From: CAVPDE01 sp963707125
GTDB lineage: Bacteria > Desulfobacterota > DSM-4660 > Desulfatiglandales > HGW-15
Reading direction: 5' to 3'
DNA: 64,000 nt
NCBI GenBank assembly: GCA_963707125.1
Contig: CAVPOU010000004.1
Span: 186,001-250,000 of the forward strand
A program made the position numbers and the translations under genes. A model generated the notes under the pieces. It ran no database searches, had not been told where the DNA came from, and saw only the letters and a program-made list of their open reading frames with translations. Positions 50,557 to 59,700 of the stretch are shown one piece after another. Each line of letters starts with the position of its first letter. Within the stretch, counting starts at the first letter, position 1.

Positions 50557-52389
50557 ATGACACTGAAAAAGAAAATACTTATTGGCTACGGCGTGGTCTT
50601 TGTCCTCATGGGGCTGGTGGTCGTATGGGCGGTGACCAACCTGGTCTCCCTGGGAAAAGCGAGCGATGCGATCCTGCGAGAAAACTACCGCAGCATCCTG
50701 GCCGCCGAGAACATGGTTGACGCGTTGGAACGTCAAGACAGTGGAGTGCTTCTGATCTTCCTCGGGGACACTGAAAAGGGAATCCACCAGTATCGTGAAA
50801 ACGAGGCCATGTTTCTTCAATGGCTGGCCAGAGCAAAGGACAACATCACGATCCGGGGAGAGGGGGAGCTCGTACAATCCGTTGAAGCCTCCTATGCGAA
50901 GTACAGACAGGAGTTTTCTTCGCTAACGGATTTGCGCGATGCCGCCAAACCGCCTCCCCAGCTTCCCTATTATCACAAAACCATTTTCCCTCTCTTTGCT
51001 GGAGTGCGTGAGTCATGCATCCGCCTGCGTAATCTCAACGAGGAGACGATGTATGTCGCCAGTCTAAGGGCAGGCTCCGTCGCCAATCGCGCCATCTGGT
51101 CTACGGTATTCGTAGCGGCATCGGCTCTGATTGTCGCACTCATCTTCAGCCTGCTCCTTGCCGAGCGAATTGTCCGGCCGCTCCGCAGTTTCATGGAGGC
51201 CTCCCGGAAGATCTCCGCAGGGGACTACGCCGTTCAAGTCCCGGTCGAGACCGATGATGAACTGGGTCGCCTGGCCGGCGAATTCAACCAGATGGCCGCC
51301 CAGCTCGGGCATTACCATGAGATGAACATCGAGCAGATCATCTCAGAGAAGACCAAAGGAGAAGCGATTCTTTCCAGCATCGAGGATGGATTGGTCGTTT
51401 TCGACCCGGATCTCAAGGTGACAGGAATCAATCCAGCCGGCCGCAGGATCCTGGACCTGGAATTCGCCGAGGTCACGAACTTGGTGTGCGCGGACGTCCT
51501 GCCCGCCCCCAATATCTGCGAAATGATTCGAAGAACCGTCGAGACAGGGATGCAGCCCGATGTTCCCGAGGAACAGCGGATCATTACCCTCCAAAAGGGA
51601 GAGCGCTCGCGGCACTATATCTTTTCCGTCACGCCGATTCGTGGAAGAGAGCGCAACCTGTCCGGCATCGTGCTCCTGCTCAGGGACGTCACTCGCTTAA
51701 AGGAAGTGGAAAGGCTGAAAAGTGAATTCATCATGGCGGCCTCTCACGAGCTGCGCACGCCGCTCACCGGTATGGGCATGAGCGTTGACCTGCTCCTGGA
51801 ACACGCCGGCCATGGGCTTTCCGAAAAAGATCGGGAGTTGCTTCAGGCCGCACACGAGGAAGTCCACCGGATGAAGGCCCTGGTCAATGATCTGCTTGAC
51901 CTGTCCAAGATCGAGGCAGGCAGAATTGAGCTGGAGTTTGAAAAAGTTCCTGTTCAGACGCTGTTCGAGCATGTGCATGAAGTTTTCAAGGACCAGGCGG
52001 AGATGAAACATGTCAAGCTCACGATAGAACCGGCCGGCGATCTGCCCGAGATTCGCGCGGATGCCAACAAAGCCACCTGGGTGTTGACCAACCTGGTTTC
52101 CAACGCCCTGAGATACGTGGGCCAGGACGGTCAGATCCAGATTACGGCCAAAAAGATCGGCCCCCATGTCCACTTTTCTGTGCGCGACAACGGACCGGGT
52201 ATTCCAACGGAATATCAATCGAAGATCTTTCAGAAGTTCGTTCAGGTGAAGGGACAACAGTCCGGAGGCACAGGGTTAGGGCTCGCCATCTGCAAGGAGA
52301 TCGTGCGCGCTCATGGAGGCGCAATCTGGGTGGAATCATCGCTCGGTAAGGGAAGCACGTTTACCTTCACCCTGCCGGTGGCCCAATAG
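50557..52389 (+). CDS. Membrane sensor histidine kinase (HAMP-PAS-HisKA-HATPase)
   Basis: 610 residues. First membrane helix at about 7-28, an extracytoplasmic helical region to about 170, second helix about 180-200 (VFVAASALIVALIFSLLLAERIV), HAMP to 250, PAS about 265-380, H-box ASHELRTPLTG with His397, then N, G1 (VRDNGPGIP) and G2 (GTGLGLAIC) boxes. First gene behind the sigma-54 promoter. The input signal is unknown; the operon suggests osmotic or potassium status. Confidence 0.94.
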   Translation: MTLKKKILIGYGVVFVLMGLVVVWAVTNLVSLGKASDAILRENYRSILAAENMVDALERQDSGVLLIFLGDTEKGIHQYRENEAMFLQWLARAKDNITIRGEGELVQSVEASYAKYRQEFSSLTDLRDAAKPPPQLPYYHKTIFPLFAGVRESCIRLRNLNEETMYVASLRAGSVANRAIWSTVFVAASALIVALIFSLLLAERIVRPLRSFMEASRKISAGDYAVQVPVETDDELGRLAGEFNQMAAQLGHYHEMNIEQIISEKTKGEAILSSIEDGLVVFDPDLKVTGINPAGRRILDLEFAEVTNLVCADVLPAPNICEMIRRTVETGMQPDVPEEQRIITLQKGERSRHYIFSVTPIRGRERNLSGIVLLLRDVTRLKEVERLKSEFIMAASHELRTPLTGMGMSVDLLLEHAGHGLSEKDRELLQAAHEEVHRMKALVNDLLDLSKIEAGRIELEFEKVPVQTLFEHVHEVFKDQAEMKHVKLTIEPAGDLPEIRADANKATWVLTNLVSNALRYVGQDGQIQITAKKIGPHVHFSVRDNGPGIPTEYQSKIFQKFVQVKGQQSGGTGLGLAICKEIVRAHGGAIWVESSLGKGSTFTFTLPVAQ

Positions 52390-52398
52390 GAGGTCCGC

Positions 52399-53127
52399 AT
52401 GGAAAAGAAGTCGATTCTCGTTGTGGATGATGAAAAGAATATCCGTCTGACCCTGTCCCAATCCCTGGAACCGCTGGGGAGTCCGGTCCAGACAGCGGTC
52501 AACGGCGAAGAAGCGTTGCAGAAGCTTGAAGAGGGCCAGTTTGGGCTGGTGTTCCTGGACCTGAAAATGCCGGGAATAGAAGGTATGGATGTGCTTCGTC
52601 GGATCAAGGATGACTGGCCCACGGTCCGGGTCATCATCATCACGGCCCATGGAACTATTGAGTCTGCCGTGGAGGCCATGAAGCTCGGGGCGGTGGACTT
52701 TGTTCAGAAGCCGTTCAGTCCGTGCGAAATCAGGGACCTGGCCACGCTTGTCTTGGAACGGGAGGCGCTGGATGAGGCCACCGTGGTGGACTACCGGGCA
52801 TGGATCGAGTTGAGCAAGCGTCACATCACGGACAGAAATTTCGCCGCCGCTCGTGAAAGTGTCCAAAAAGCTATTGCCGCTGACCCGGGTCAGCCCGAGG
52901 CCTACAACCTGATGGGAGCGCTGCTCGAAATCAAGGGAGACTCGGTGGCAGCGCAGAAGTTCTACCGCGCAGCGCTCGACATCGACCCCACCTACAAACC
53001 CGCCTCGGCAAACCTGGAGAGGACCACGTCCTGGCACAAGGCCGGAAAGGTCGATCTGGGGCCGGACAAGGACGAGACCGGACTCCGGGAGGGGACTGGA
53101 GAGAGGGGAAATGACCATGAGCAATAG
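52399..53127 (+). CDS. Response regulator with TPR-like C-terminal domain
   Basis: 242 residues: receiver with D54 (VFLDLKMPG), T in ITAHG and K in VQKPF; then about 90 residues with tetratricopeptide character (ARESVQKAIAADPGQPEAYNLMGALLEIKGDSVAAQKFYRAALDIDPTYKPASANL), two repeats. No DNA-binding domain, so it acts by protein contact, perhaps on the TrkA/TrkH proteins that follow. Its end overlaps the next gene by 17 bases. Confidence 0.9.
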   Translation: MEKKSILVVDDEKNIRLTLSQSLEPLGSPVQTAVNGEEALQKLEEGQFGLVFLDLKMPGIEGMDVLRRIKDDWPTVRVIIITAHGTIESAVEAMKLGAVDFVQKPFSPCEIRDLATLVLEREALDEATVVDYRAWIELSKRHITDRNFAAARESVQKAIAADPGQPEAYNLMGALLEIKGDSVAAQKFYRAALDIDPTYKPASANLERTTSWHKAGKVDLGPDKDETGLREGTGERGNDHEQ

Positions 53128-53557
53128 CCTTTACATCGTGATCGTCGGCTGCGGGCGCCTTGGGTCGCACCTGGCCAATCAGCTCAGTCATGTAGGCCAT
53201 TCGGTCGTGGTGATCGACAGGGATGAGTCGACCTTTAACGATCTGTCACCTGATTTCAGCGGCTTTCGGGTTGAGGGCGATGCCACCCAGATGACGGTGC
53301 TTAAAGAGGCTAAGCTGAAAAGGGCCGACGTCTTCTTCGCCACAACCCACGAGGATAACGTCAACCTGATGGTGGCCCAGATCGCTTGGAAGATCTTCAA
53401 TGTCCCGCATGTTCTGGCCAGGGTCTTCGATCCGAGGCGCCAGCAGGTTTTTGACCGGCTCGGCATCGAAACCATTTGTCCGACATCGGTGGCCGCCGAG
53501 ATGTTCCTATTGGCCGTTGCAAGCGGCCGCGCCGCACAGGGGGATGTACAGCCATGA
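53111..53557 (+). CDS. TrkA-N (RCK N-lobe) protein, single domain
   Basis: 148 residues: Rossmann fold with VGCGRLGSHLANQLSHVGHSVVVIDRD (GxGxxG and the acid at strand 2 for NAD) and the typical GDATQMTVLKEA. There is no TrkA-C domain. It overlaps both neighbours (ATGA with the next gene). Together with the next gene it looks like a TrkA divided into two chains. Confidence 0.9.
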   Translation: MTMSNSLYIVIVGCGRLGSHLANQLSHVGHSVVVIDRDESTFNDLSPDFSGFRVEGDATQMTVLKEAKLKRADVFFATTHEDNVNLMVAQIAWKIFNVPHVLARVFDPRRQQVFDRLGIETICPTSVAAEMFLLAVASGRAAQGDVQP

Positions 53558-54216
53558 AAGTCCTCATCGTTGGCGCAGGCAAGACGCTCTACTTCCTTTG
53601 CCGGAACTTCACCGCCAAGGGATATGAAGTCGTCATTATCAACCGGAACCATGAGGAATGCGTTCAACTGGCCCGGCAACTTTCGGCCATTGTGGTTTGC
53701 GGAGACGGCAGCGACCCCGCAATTCTCAAGGAAGCCGGCGCCATGGGGGCGGACGTGGTGCTGGCCATCACCCCCAACGATCAGGATAACCTGGTCATCT
53801 GTCAACTGGCCTCGCTCCAGTTCGGCGTGCCAAGAGCCGTGGCCCTGGCCAACGACCCTGATAATGCCGAGATCTTCCAAAAACTGGGGGTGTCCGCCTT
53901 TTCCACAACGCACATCGTCGGCAGCCTGATCGAACAGCGGGCCTCCCTGGAACAGATCACTAATCTTCTTCCGGTCGCCGAAGGAAGGGTAAACGTCACG
54001 GAAATTGTTCTGGACGCCAGTTTCCCTGTTGCGGGCAAACTCCTGAAGGACATTGGTCTGCCTGAGAACGCCCTGGTCGCGGTTGTGATTCGAGACCAGC
54101 AACCGATCGTTCCTCGCGGCGCCAATCGGTTGCTGGCCGGAGACCGGGTGGTGCTGATCACATTGCCGGAAAACCATGGTCCCGTGCTGAAAGCGTTCAC
54201 GGGTGAAAAGAAATAG
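53554..54216 (+). CDS. trkA: TrkA-type potassium transport regulator (TrkA-N plus TrkA-C)
   Basis: 220 residues: NAD-binding TrkA-N domain (VLIVGAGKTLYFLCRNFTAKGYEVVIINRN; the second Gly motif is less regular) and a C-terminal TrkA-C domain (TEIVLDASFPVAGKLLKDIGLPENALVAVVIRDQQPIVPRG). It gates the TrkH channel in response to nucleotides. Confidence 0.92.
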   Translation: MKVLIVGAGKTLYFLCRNFTAKGYEVVIINRNHEECVQLARQLSAIVVCGDGSDPAILKEAGAMGADVVLAITPNDQDNLVICQLASLQFGVPRAVALANDPDNAEIFQKLGVSAFSTTHIVGSLIEQRASLEQITNLLPVAEGRVNVTEIVLDASFPVAGKLLKDIGLPENALVAVVIRDQQPIVPRGANRLLAGDRVVLITLPENHGPVLKAFTGEKK

Positions 54217-54226
54217 GAGACGGGCC

Positions 54227-55723
54227 TTGCGGGAAAAGGAATATCTCAAACAACGCTATGCCGCAATCCTCTCATCCGTTGGAATGATTCTCCTTCTGGC
54301 TGGCGGATGGATGCTTGCACCGCTCCTGGTCCTCTTCGCATATCCTGAGGAAGCGACGAATGCCTTAGCGTTTGCAGGGCCGGCGGGTTGCCTCTGCCTC
54401 GTAGGGTTATTGTTGCGGAAGATTTTTCACCTCGCTTCCAACGTCACCCTATCGATCCAAGAGGGAGGCGTGATCGTTCTGATCACCTGGGTGGTGGTCA
54501 TGCTTTTCTCGGCATGGCCTTTCATGGCGGTCTTGCAACTACCTTTCTCGAGGTCCGTCTTTGAAGCGGTGAGTGGATGGACGACCACGGGTCTCTCTGT
54601 TGTGGATGTCACCAAAGTCGGCCCTATGATCCTCTTTTGGCGTAGCGCTATGCAGCTGGCAGGCGGTGCCGGGTTGGCCATCATCATGATGTCGGCCATC
54701 ACTGGCCCCACAGGGGTGGGCGTTTCCTCTGCCGAGGGGCGGAGCGACCAGCTTGTCCCGCAGGTGCGCCAGTCGGCCCGGTTGGTCGTGGTTATCTACA
54801 CCGGCTATGCCGCCATCGGGACATTGGCCTATTGGGTGGCGGGCGTGTCCCTGTTCGACGCCTTCAATCATTCCTTCGCAGCCGTTTCCACCGGAGGGTT
54901 TTCGACACGGCCGGACAGCATCGGGACCTGGGATTCCGCAGCTGTCGAGGCGGTGACGCTGCCGTTGATGGTGCTCGGCAACCTGAGTTTCGTGACGGCA
55001 TGGTCTCTGTGGCGTGGCAGGCTGAGATTCGTTGCGCGCAACGGTGAAGTCCGCCTCATGGCGGCCCTCATCCCGCTGTCAGCGGCAGCCGTCTTCGTGT
55101 TCACCTGTAGGGGCCTGTACCCCACCATCAGCAAGGCTTTTCGGGTAGCGATCTTCGAGACCGTATCGGCCCTTACCACAACGGGATTTTCGACCGTGGG
55201 CTACGGAAACTGGAACGCCTTCGGGGTGTTTGCGCTTATTGTGCTCATGTTGATCGGCGGCGGCACCTGCTCGACGGCCGGAGGCATCAAGCAGTTTCGA
55301 GTTTATCTGTTCTGCAAGCTGCTGATCTGGGAGGTCAAGCGCTCCCTTCTGCCAAGACCTGTAGTCATGGAGCGGCCCCTCTGGGAGGGTAACCGGCGTA
55401 TTTTTGTCGATGACGCCAGGGTGCGCCAGGTTGGGGTCTTTGTGTTTCTGTATCTGATGACCTACATGCTTGGGACCATCATCCTGTGCGCGTCGGGCTA
55501 TAGTCTTTCGGACTCGCTTTTTGAATTCGCTTCCGCCGTCGGAACCGTGGGGCTTTCGGTCGGGGTCACGCGTGCCGACATGCCCGATGTCGCCCTGTGG
55601 GCCGAAACGTTAGCCATGTTCCTGGGGCGACTGGAGTTTCTTGTTGTGTTCACCAGCGTGATCAAATTGGTTGGAGACGGCGGTCAGTTGATGGCAGCAA
55701 CATTGAATGAAAAAGGGGGGTGA
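54227..55723 (+). CDS. trkH: TrkH-family potassium uptake membrane protein
   Basis: About 498 residues and ten or more membrane segments. Selectivity-filter-like glycines appear in SGWTTTGLSVVD, AVSTGGFSTRP, ALTTTGFSTVG and AVGTVGLSVGV, the four P-loops of Trk/Ktr channels. I prefer the TTG at 54227 (TAGGAG upstream) to the ATG 24 bases earlier inside trkA; the choice is uncertain. Confidence 0.93.
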   Translation: MREKEYLKQRYAAILSSVGMILLLAGGWMLAPLLVLFAYPEEATNALAFAGPAGCLCLVGLLLRKIFHLASNVTLSIQEGGVIVLITWVVVMLFSAWPFMAVLQLPFSRSVFEAVSGWTTTGLSVVDVTKVGPMILFWRSAMQLAGGAGLAIIMMSAITGPTGVGVSSAEGRSDQLVPQVRQSARLVVVIYTGYAAIGTLAYWVAGVSLFDAFNHSFAAVSTGGFSTRPDSIGTWDSAAVEAVTLPLMVLGNLSFVTAWSLWRGRLRFVARNGEVRLMAALIPLSAAAVFVFTCRGLYPTISKAFRVAIFETVSALTTTGFSTVGYGNWNAFGVFALIVLMLIGGGTCSTAGGIKQFRVYLFCKLLIWEVKRSLLPRPVVMERPLWEGNRRIFVDDARVRQVGVFVFLYLMTYMLGTIILCASGYSLSDSLFEFASAVGTVGLSVGVTRADMPDVALWAETLAMFLGRLEFLVVFTSVIKLVGDGGQLMAATLNEKGG

Positions 55724-56319
55724 TCCAAACGAAACACGATTCAAGAAGAGCAAAGACGGGGAAAAACCTTCGTTACCTTTTGTGCGACATTTCAGGCCGA
55801 TTTGAGCCGAAGTCAGAGGGAGAAGAATGGGTCGGCAGCACAACCCAGTGTCTGGATAGAGCCGTTGAAGGAAAACCCCGTACCATCGTGGTTCGTTTCG
55901 GACCCATGCCAATCCGGGAGAGGGAAACACTGGTGGAGTTGTGTGTTGTTCTAAAGCGAAATACCCGGACAAGGAAAACGCCGTTGTTGGTCCTGCTGCA
56001 TGAAAAGCACCGCGGTCTGATCGAGGAGCTGAAACATGCAAGCGTGGACTTTATCAAGTTCATTGCTGAAACACGCTTGAGCTCGTCCCGGATGATCGAA
56101 ATGATCGATGGGCTGGGACCTGATGATCGTGTGGACCGACAATTCGAGATACTGTGTCCCTATCTTCACTACGATGCCATCGATGCCTGTTACGATATGA
56201 CGGTCTGCGGCGCCTATCTCGACCGAATGGTTTTGGGTGGAAAATGGCTGCATAAGGTATGCGAGACGGAACATCACTCGACCTGCAAATATTTCCTGAA
56301 CCCGAGATTGAAATCATGA
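55720..56319 (+). CDS. Pseudo-receiver protein with cysteine-rich C-terminus, unknown
   Basis: 199 residues, GTG start overlapping the trkH stop (GTGA). Residues 18-125 resemble a response-regulator receiver fold without the phospho-Asp (LLCDISGRFEP ... PLLVLLHEKHRGLIEELKHASVDFIKF). Residues 140-190 hold five cysteines and histidines in CPYLHYDAIDAC, TVCGAYLDRM, VCETEHHSTCKYF (C146, C157, C163, C181, C189), spaced like a metal or Fe-S site. I know no named family. As part of the K+ operon it may sense redox or metal status. Confidence 0.7.
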   Translation: MIQTKHDSRRAKTGKNLRYLLCDISGRFEPKSEGEEWVGSTTQCLDRAVEGKPRTIVVRFGPMPIRERETLVELCVVLKRNTRTRKTPLLVLLHEKHRGLIEELKHASVDFIKFIAETRLSSSRMIEMIDGLGPDDRVDRQFEILCPYLHYDAIDACYDMTVCGAYLDRMVLGGKWLHKVCETEHHSTCKYFLNPRLKS

Positions 56320-56416
56320 CTAACTAAGGCGTTCTAAAGAAAGTATTTCTTACTGTCCAATTAGAATCTCAGAGTGCTGCTTCTCAGTGCCGTGTGGAAG
56401 CGAAGGAGCTTGCGGG

Positions 56417-57079
56417 ATGGGAGTGAACTCAGTGAAACGCATCGTCGTCATCGGTCTGGGAATATTCGGGATCAACCTGGTGAAACAGATTTACGAGAAC
56501 GGGCTCGAAGTCCTTGCTATTGACAAGAGAAAAGAAGCGGTCCAGGAAGTTAAAGATTTCTCCACAAAAGCCATTGTGGCAGATGGAACCGACCGGAACG
56601 TGATGGAGACGATCGGTCTCAGAGAAGAAGACACTGTGGTGATTTCCTTCGGAGAAGATCTCGCTGCCAGCACGTTGGCGACACTCCACCTCAAACAGAT
56701 GAAGGTGCAAAAGATCATAGTCAAAGCTCCCAATGATGAACACAAACTTATCCTCGAGAAAGTGGGAGCCACGGATGTCATCATCCCCGAAAAAGAAATG
56801 GCCAACAAGATCGCGAAGAGCTTCATCTCTCCCAATGTTCTGGACTACATCCCCTTGACCGGAAACTACCTCATTTGTGAAATCGCTCCTCCCAGCAGCT
56901 TCGTAGGCAAAAGCATCGCTCAACTCCAGTTGAGAGGGAAGTACCATATCGAAGTCATAGCGGTGAGAGATGTTCTCACGGATCAAATCCAAATGGTTCC
57001 TCGTGCTGATTTCGTGATCAAGGGAAGTGAAGTGCTCGTAGTGATCGGAAAAGAAGGAGACATCGACAAAGTGAAATGA
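56417..57079 (+). CDS. KtrA/TrkA-type regulator (second complete RCK protein)
   Basis: 220 residues from the ATG with AAGGAG upstream. TrkA-N: VVIGLGIFGINLVKQIYENGLEVLAIDKRKEAVQEV with GxGxxG and Asp; TrkA-C: LPLTGNYLICEIAPPSSFVGKSIAQLQLRGKYHIEVIAVRD-type region. Closer to KtrA than the pair upstream. The following small ORF overlaps it by ATGA, suggesting that a KtrB-like channel once followed. Confidence 0.9.
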   Translation: MGVNSVKRIVVIGLGIFGINLVKQIYENGLEVLAIDKRKEAVQEVKDFSTKAIVADGTDRNVMETIGLREEDTVVISFGEDLAASTLATLHLKQMKVQKIIVKAPNDEHKLILEKVGATDVIIPEKEMANKIAKSFISPNVLDYIPLTGNYLICEIAPPSSFVGKSIAQLQLRGKYHIEVIAVRDVLTDQIQMVPRADFVIKGSEVLVVIGKEGDIDKVK

Positions 57080-57324
57080 AGCTCGACCCGAGTGCGCCCA
57101 TGAAACTGTTTTGCTGGTGTCGTCACCTCCTGGAGTTGACAGAAGTGAAGATCCTCGTCTTGGCTGCCCTCAACGCTGGCCTGATCATTCTGTTCATTTA
57201 TCTGCTCCGGCAGCGCAGCCTCCTCTCGTTCAGCGGGTCCCCCCGGCAGAGCCCGGGGCACCCACCTCGTCTCCCTTCGGCTTGGCTGCGCTCCGATCAG
57301 GGCCATGAGTCTGTCGAATGGTAG
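57076..57324 (+). CDS. Short membrane peptide, possibly a truncated gene
   Basis: 82 residues, start overlapping the ktrA-like stop (ATGA). Residues 24-44 form one membrane segment (ILVLAALNAGLIILFIYLL). From about residue 50 the sequence is proline/arginine-rich and encoded in a palindromic GC-rich repeat (CCCGGCAGAGCCCGGGG at about 57240), so the original gene probably ended elsewhere. Could be the N-terminus of a lost transporter. Confidence 0.4.
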   Translation: MKLDPSAPMKLFCWCRHLLELTEVKILVLAALNAGLIILFIYLLRQRSLLSFSGSPRQSPGHPPRLPSAWLRSDQGHESVEW

Positions 57325-57354
57325 ATGGGCGTTTTTCAGCGACCTGCTGTCGCC

Positions 57355-58251
57355 TCATGGCTGCGGTCGATGCGCCAGCCAAAGACCAAGAATGACGCAG
57401 ATCAAGCCGGCCATGAACAAGGCGGAGATCGGTTCAGCCAGGAGCAACGCGCCCAGGGCAGCCGAAGTGATCGGGCTGAGCGAAAGGAATACCGTGACCT
57501 GGGTCGGAGAGGAGTGACCGAGGGCCCAAAGCCACATGTAGTAGCCGATAGCACTGCTGCCCCCGATAAAAAAGACGGCCAGCCACCCGGCGCTCGTGAA
57601 GTGGTAGGAGGAGGTGAAGTGCCCTTCAAGGGTGGCTGCCAGGGCCAGGAAGCCGACAGAGGCGAACATGGCAAAGGCGCTTACCTGAAGGGTGGGATAC
57701 TTGCTGAGGTAGGGGCGATAGAGGACGCTGCATAATGCCGCGCACAGAGCGCTCCCCAGGACTGCCAGTTCGCCGATCCATCCCACGTCCGCTGCGGCGG
57801 GGTGGAGCACTTTCTCGCCCAGGGCAAAACCTACACCCACAATGGTAAGCAGCACCCCCACGGTTTTGAGGAGCGTCATCCGCTCGTAGCCGATCAGCGC
57901 CCCCAGAGTCATGGTCAGCAACGGCACGCAGGCGAAGATCAGCGCGGCACGAGCCGAGGGGATGAACTGCAGACCGTAATTCATTAGAACGATCAGAATT
58001 CCAAACTGCGTGATGCCCAGTCCTGCGATCGGAAGCAGATCGCCACGGTTGAACCACCCCCGCGCGGAACGCCACGCGGGAATGAGAAGAAGGCAGAAGC
58101 CGATGAAGTAACGCAGAAAGGCCAGAGTCACCGGGTCGGTCTGGTCGATCACAAAGCGGGTGGCGACGATCGCCGAACCGACCTGGACGCCCGTGGCAGC
58201 CGCAGCCAGCACAGCCAGAAGATTGTTCGGCTTCGCGATCGGACCCGTCAT
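57355..58251 (-). CDS. EamA-family (DMT) transporter
   Basis: 298 residues with ten membrane helices in two EamA halves (ATRFVIDQTDPVTLAFLRYFIGF and YLSKYPTLQVSAFAMFASVGFLALAAT; PITSAALGALLLAEPIS in the second). Such proteins export amino acids or other small metabolites. It starts inside the stop of the MarR-GNAT gene (ATGA), so both are co-expressed: a regulator/acetyltransferase controlling an exporter. Confidence 0.92.
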   Translation of the reverse strand: MTGPIAKPNNLLAVLAAAATGVQVGSAIVATRFVIDQTDPVTLAFLRYFIGFCLLLIPAWRSARGWFNRGDLLPIAGLGITQFGILIVLMNYGLQFIPSARAALIFACVPLLTMTLGALIGYERMTLLKTVGVLLTIVGVGFALGEKVLHPAAADVGWIGELAVLGSALCAALCSVLYRPYLSKYPTLQVSAFAMFASVGFLALAATLEGHFTSSYHFTSAGWLAVFFIGGSSAIGYYMWLWALGHSSPTQVTVFLSLSPITSAALGALLLAEPISALFMAGLICVILGLWLAHRPQP

Positions 58252-59213
58252 AGCTCCAATTCCCAGGTCTCCCCCACCAGGTCGTGACCAAAACTGTGAT
58301 GCGGCTCTTCAAGGACAAGTTTGAATCCGGCATCTTCGTAAATGTGACGCGCTGCGAGCAGGACATTGTTGGTCCACAGCATCGTCTTGCGATAACCGGC
58401 TTGCCTGGCAAAACGGAGGCACTCGTTGACCATCCGCTTGCCGATGCCGAGTCCTCGCGCCTTGGGGTGGACCAGCAGGAGGCGCAGCTTGGAAACGGTT
58501 TCAGACTCCTTGACAAGAAAGCCCGAACCCACAATCTCCCGTTCGATTTCTGCGATCCAGCATCGTTCCCTCTTGGGGTCAAAATTCTGGATGAACTTGG
58601 CCACAATGCCCGCCACCAATGCTTCAAAGGCCTCGTCCCAACCGTATTCCTGGGTGTAGAGCATGCCGTGAAGATGCACCACCCAGCCCATGTCGCCGGG
58701 CTGGTGGGGGCGAAGCAGATAAGGCATCTTGTTTTTTGGGCCAGGGCTTAAGAGTTCTTTGATGCTCTCCATGGCCTTGACAAGGCGGACCTGGTCGCTT
58801 TCAGGGAGCGAGCCCATCAGGATGCCGATCTCATCGCGTGCTCGCTCGTTGAGCGGTGCAAATGCCGCCTTGCCCTGTTCCGTGAGCCACAAAATGCTCT
58901 GGCGGCCGTCCTGTTCAGAGGGCTTGCTGTCGATCAATCCTTTTGCCTTGAAACTGCTGAGGATGCGGCTCAGATAACCGGGGTCCAACCCAAGATCCCT
59001 GCCCAGTTCAAAGGCCACGGGCCTTTCCCGGTGAGCCAGTTCGTAGAGCACCCGCACTTCGGTCAATGAAAAGGGGCTGCCGAGAAGACCTTCATGCAGC
59101 ACGCCGATCTTTTGAGTGAAGAAGCGGTTGAATTGCCGCACAGCCTCGACACGCTGAAAGAGTCCTTCGTCGGCCATGATTTCCTCCAGAGAGTAAAAAC
59201 ACTGTGGCATCAT
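58248..59213 (-). CDS. MarR regulator fused to a GNAT acetyltransferase
   Basis: 321 residues. Residues 1-145: MarR winged helix (LTEVRVLYELAHRERPVAFELGRDLGLDPGYLSRILSSFKAKGLI). Residues 165-321: GNAT domain with the acetyl-CoA loop region LLLVHPKARGLGIGKRMVNECLRFARQAGYRKTMLWTNNVLLAARHIYEDAGF (Q/RxxGxG/A as RGLGIG). This fusion type is known in several phyla. It leads the operon with the exporter; palindromes just upstream are likely its operators. Confidence 0.94.
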   Translation of the reverse strand: MMPQCFYSLEEIMADEGLFQRVEAVRQFNRFFTQKIGVLHEGLLGSPFSLTEVRVLYELAHRERPVAFELGRDLGLDPGYLSRILSSFKAKGLIDSKPSEQDGRQSILWLTEQGKAAFAPLNERARDEIGILMGSLPESDQVRLVKAMESIKELLSPGPKNKMPYLLRPHQPGDMGWVVHLHGMLYTQEYGWDEAFEALVAGIVAKFIQNFDPKRERCWIAEIEREIVGSGFLVKESETVSKLRLLLVHPKARGLGIGKRMVNECLRFARQAGYRKTMLWTNNVLLAARHIYEDAGFKLVLEEPHHSFGHDLVGETWELEL

Positions 59214-59224
59214 TATATGCCAAT

Positions 59225-59242
59225 GTCAATTATATAGTTGAC
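59225..59242. promoter_or_regulatory. Palindromic operator upstream of the MarR-GNAT gene
   Basis: GTCAATTATATAGTTGAC, near-perfect dyad, followed towards the gene by a second dyad TGGCAT...ATGCCA (59205-59222). The gene's start is 12 bases from the nearer one. This is the usual place for MarR autoregulation. Confidence 0.65.
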
Positions 59243-59269
59243 TAAAGCAATTGAGTTTATTCGGTTTGT

Positions 59270-59400
59270 ATTCCCCGCGGCTTGCCGCGGTTTCCGTCAT
59301 TCCGGCGGAAGCCGGAATCTAGAGAAACGGACTGGATTCCGTGTCAAGCACGGAATGACATTCGATACCCCGCTGCTCGTGGCGGGGCAGTTCATTGGAT
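59270..59400. repeat. REP-like palindromes
   Basis: CCGCGGCTTGCCGCGG (59276-59291), TCATTCCGGCGGAAGCCGGA (59297-59316), GGATTCCGTGTCAAGCACGG and CCCCGCTGCTCGTGGCGGGG (59373-59392): four short palindromes in series. Confidence 0.65.
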
Positions 59401-59479
59401 TTCGTAATGGATGAGTCATGAGGAGTAAAAGAGATCATTTACGGTTGAAACATCGGCAGCGGACGGATAAGATTCATGA

Positions 59480-59700
59480 ATGATCGACGTCGAAAAATCG
59501 CACTACCTGTTTGCCAACTTGAGCTGGAAAGACCTCGCTGAATTGCAGCAAAAGGGAAATCTCGTTTTGTTGCTCCCCATGGGTTCTACAGAGAGCCACG
59601 GCCCGCATGCCCCCTTTCCACGGATGCGCTTATCTCTATGGAAGAGAAAGGTAGGTTCTTTTTCATAGAGATGCTGCTCCATCTTATCCCACAAAACAAG
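59480..59700 (+). pseudogene. Creatininase-family N-terminal fragment
   Basis: MIDVEKSHYLFANLSWKDLAELQQKGN followed by LLLPMGSTESHGPHAP, the metal-binding entry motif of creatininase/MftE-type amidohydrolases. A one-base shift in the run CCCCCTTTCC (about 59607) hides the next residues, LSTDALISME, readable in the neighbouring frame. After that the family sequence stops. Only about 50 of 240 residues remain. Confidence 0.72.
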
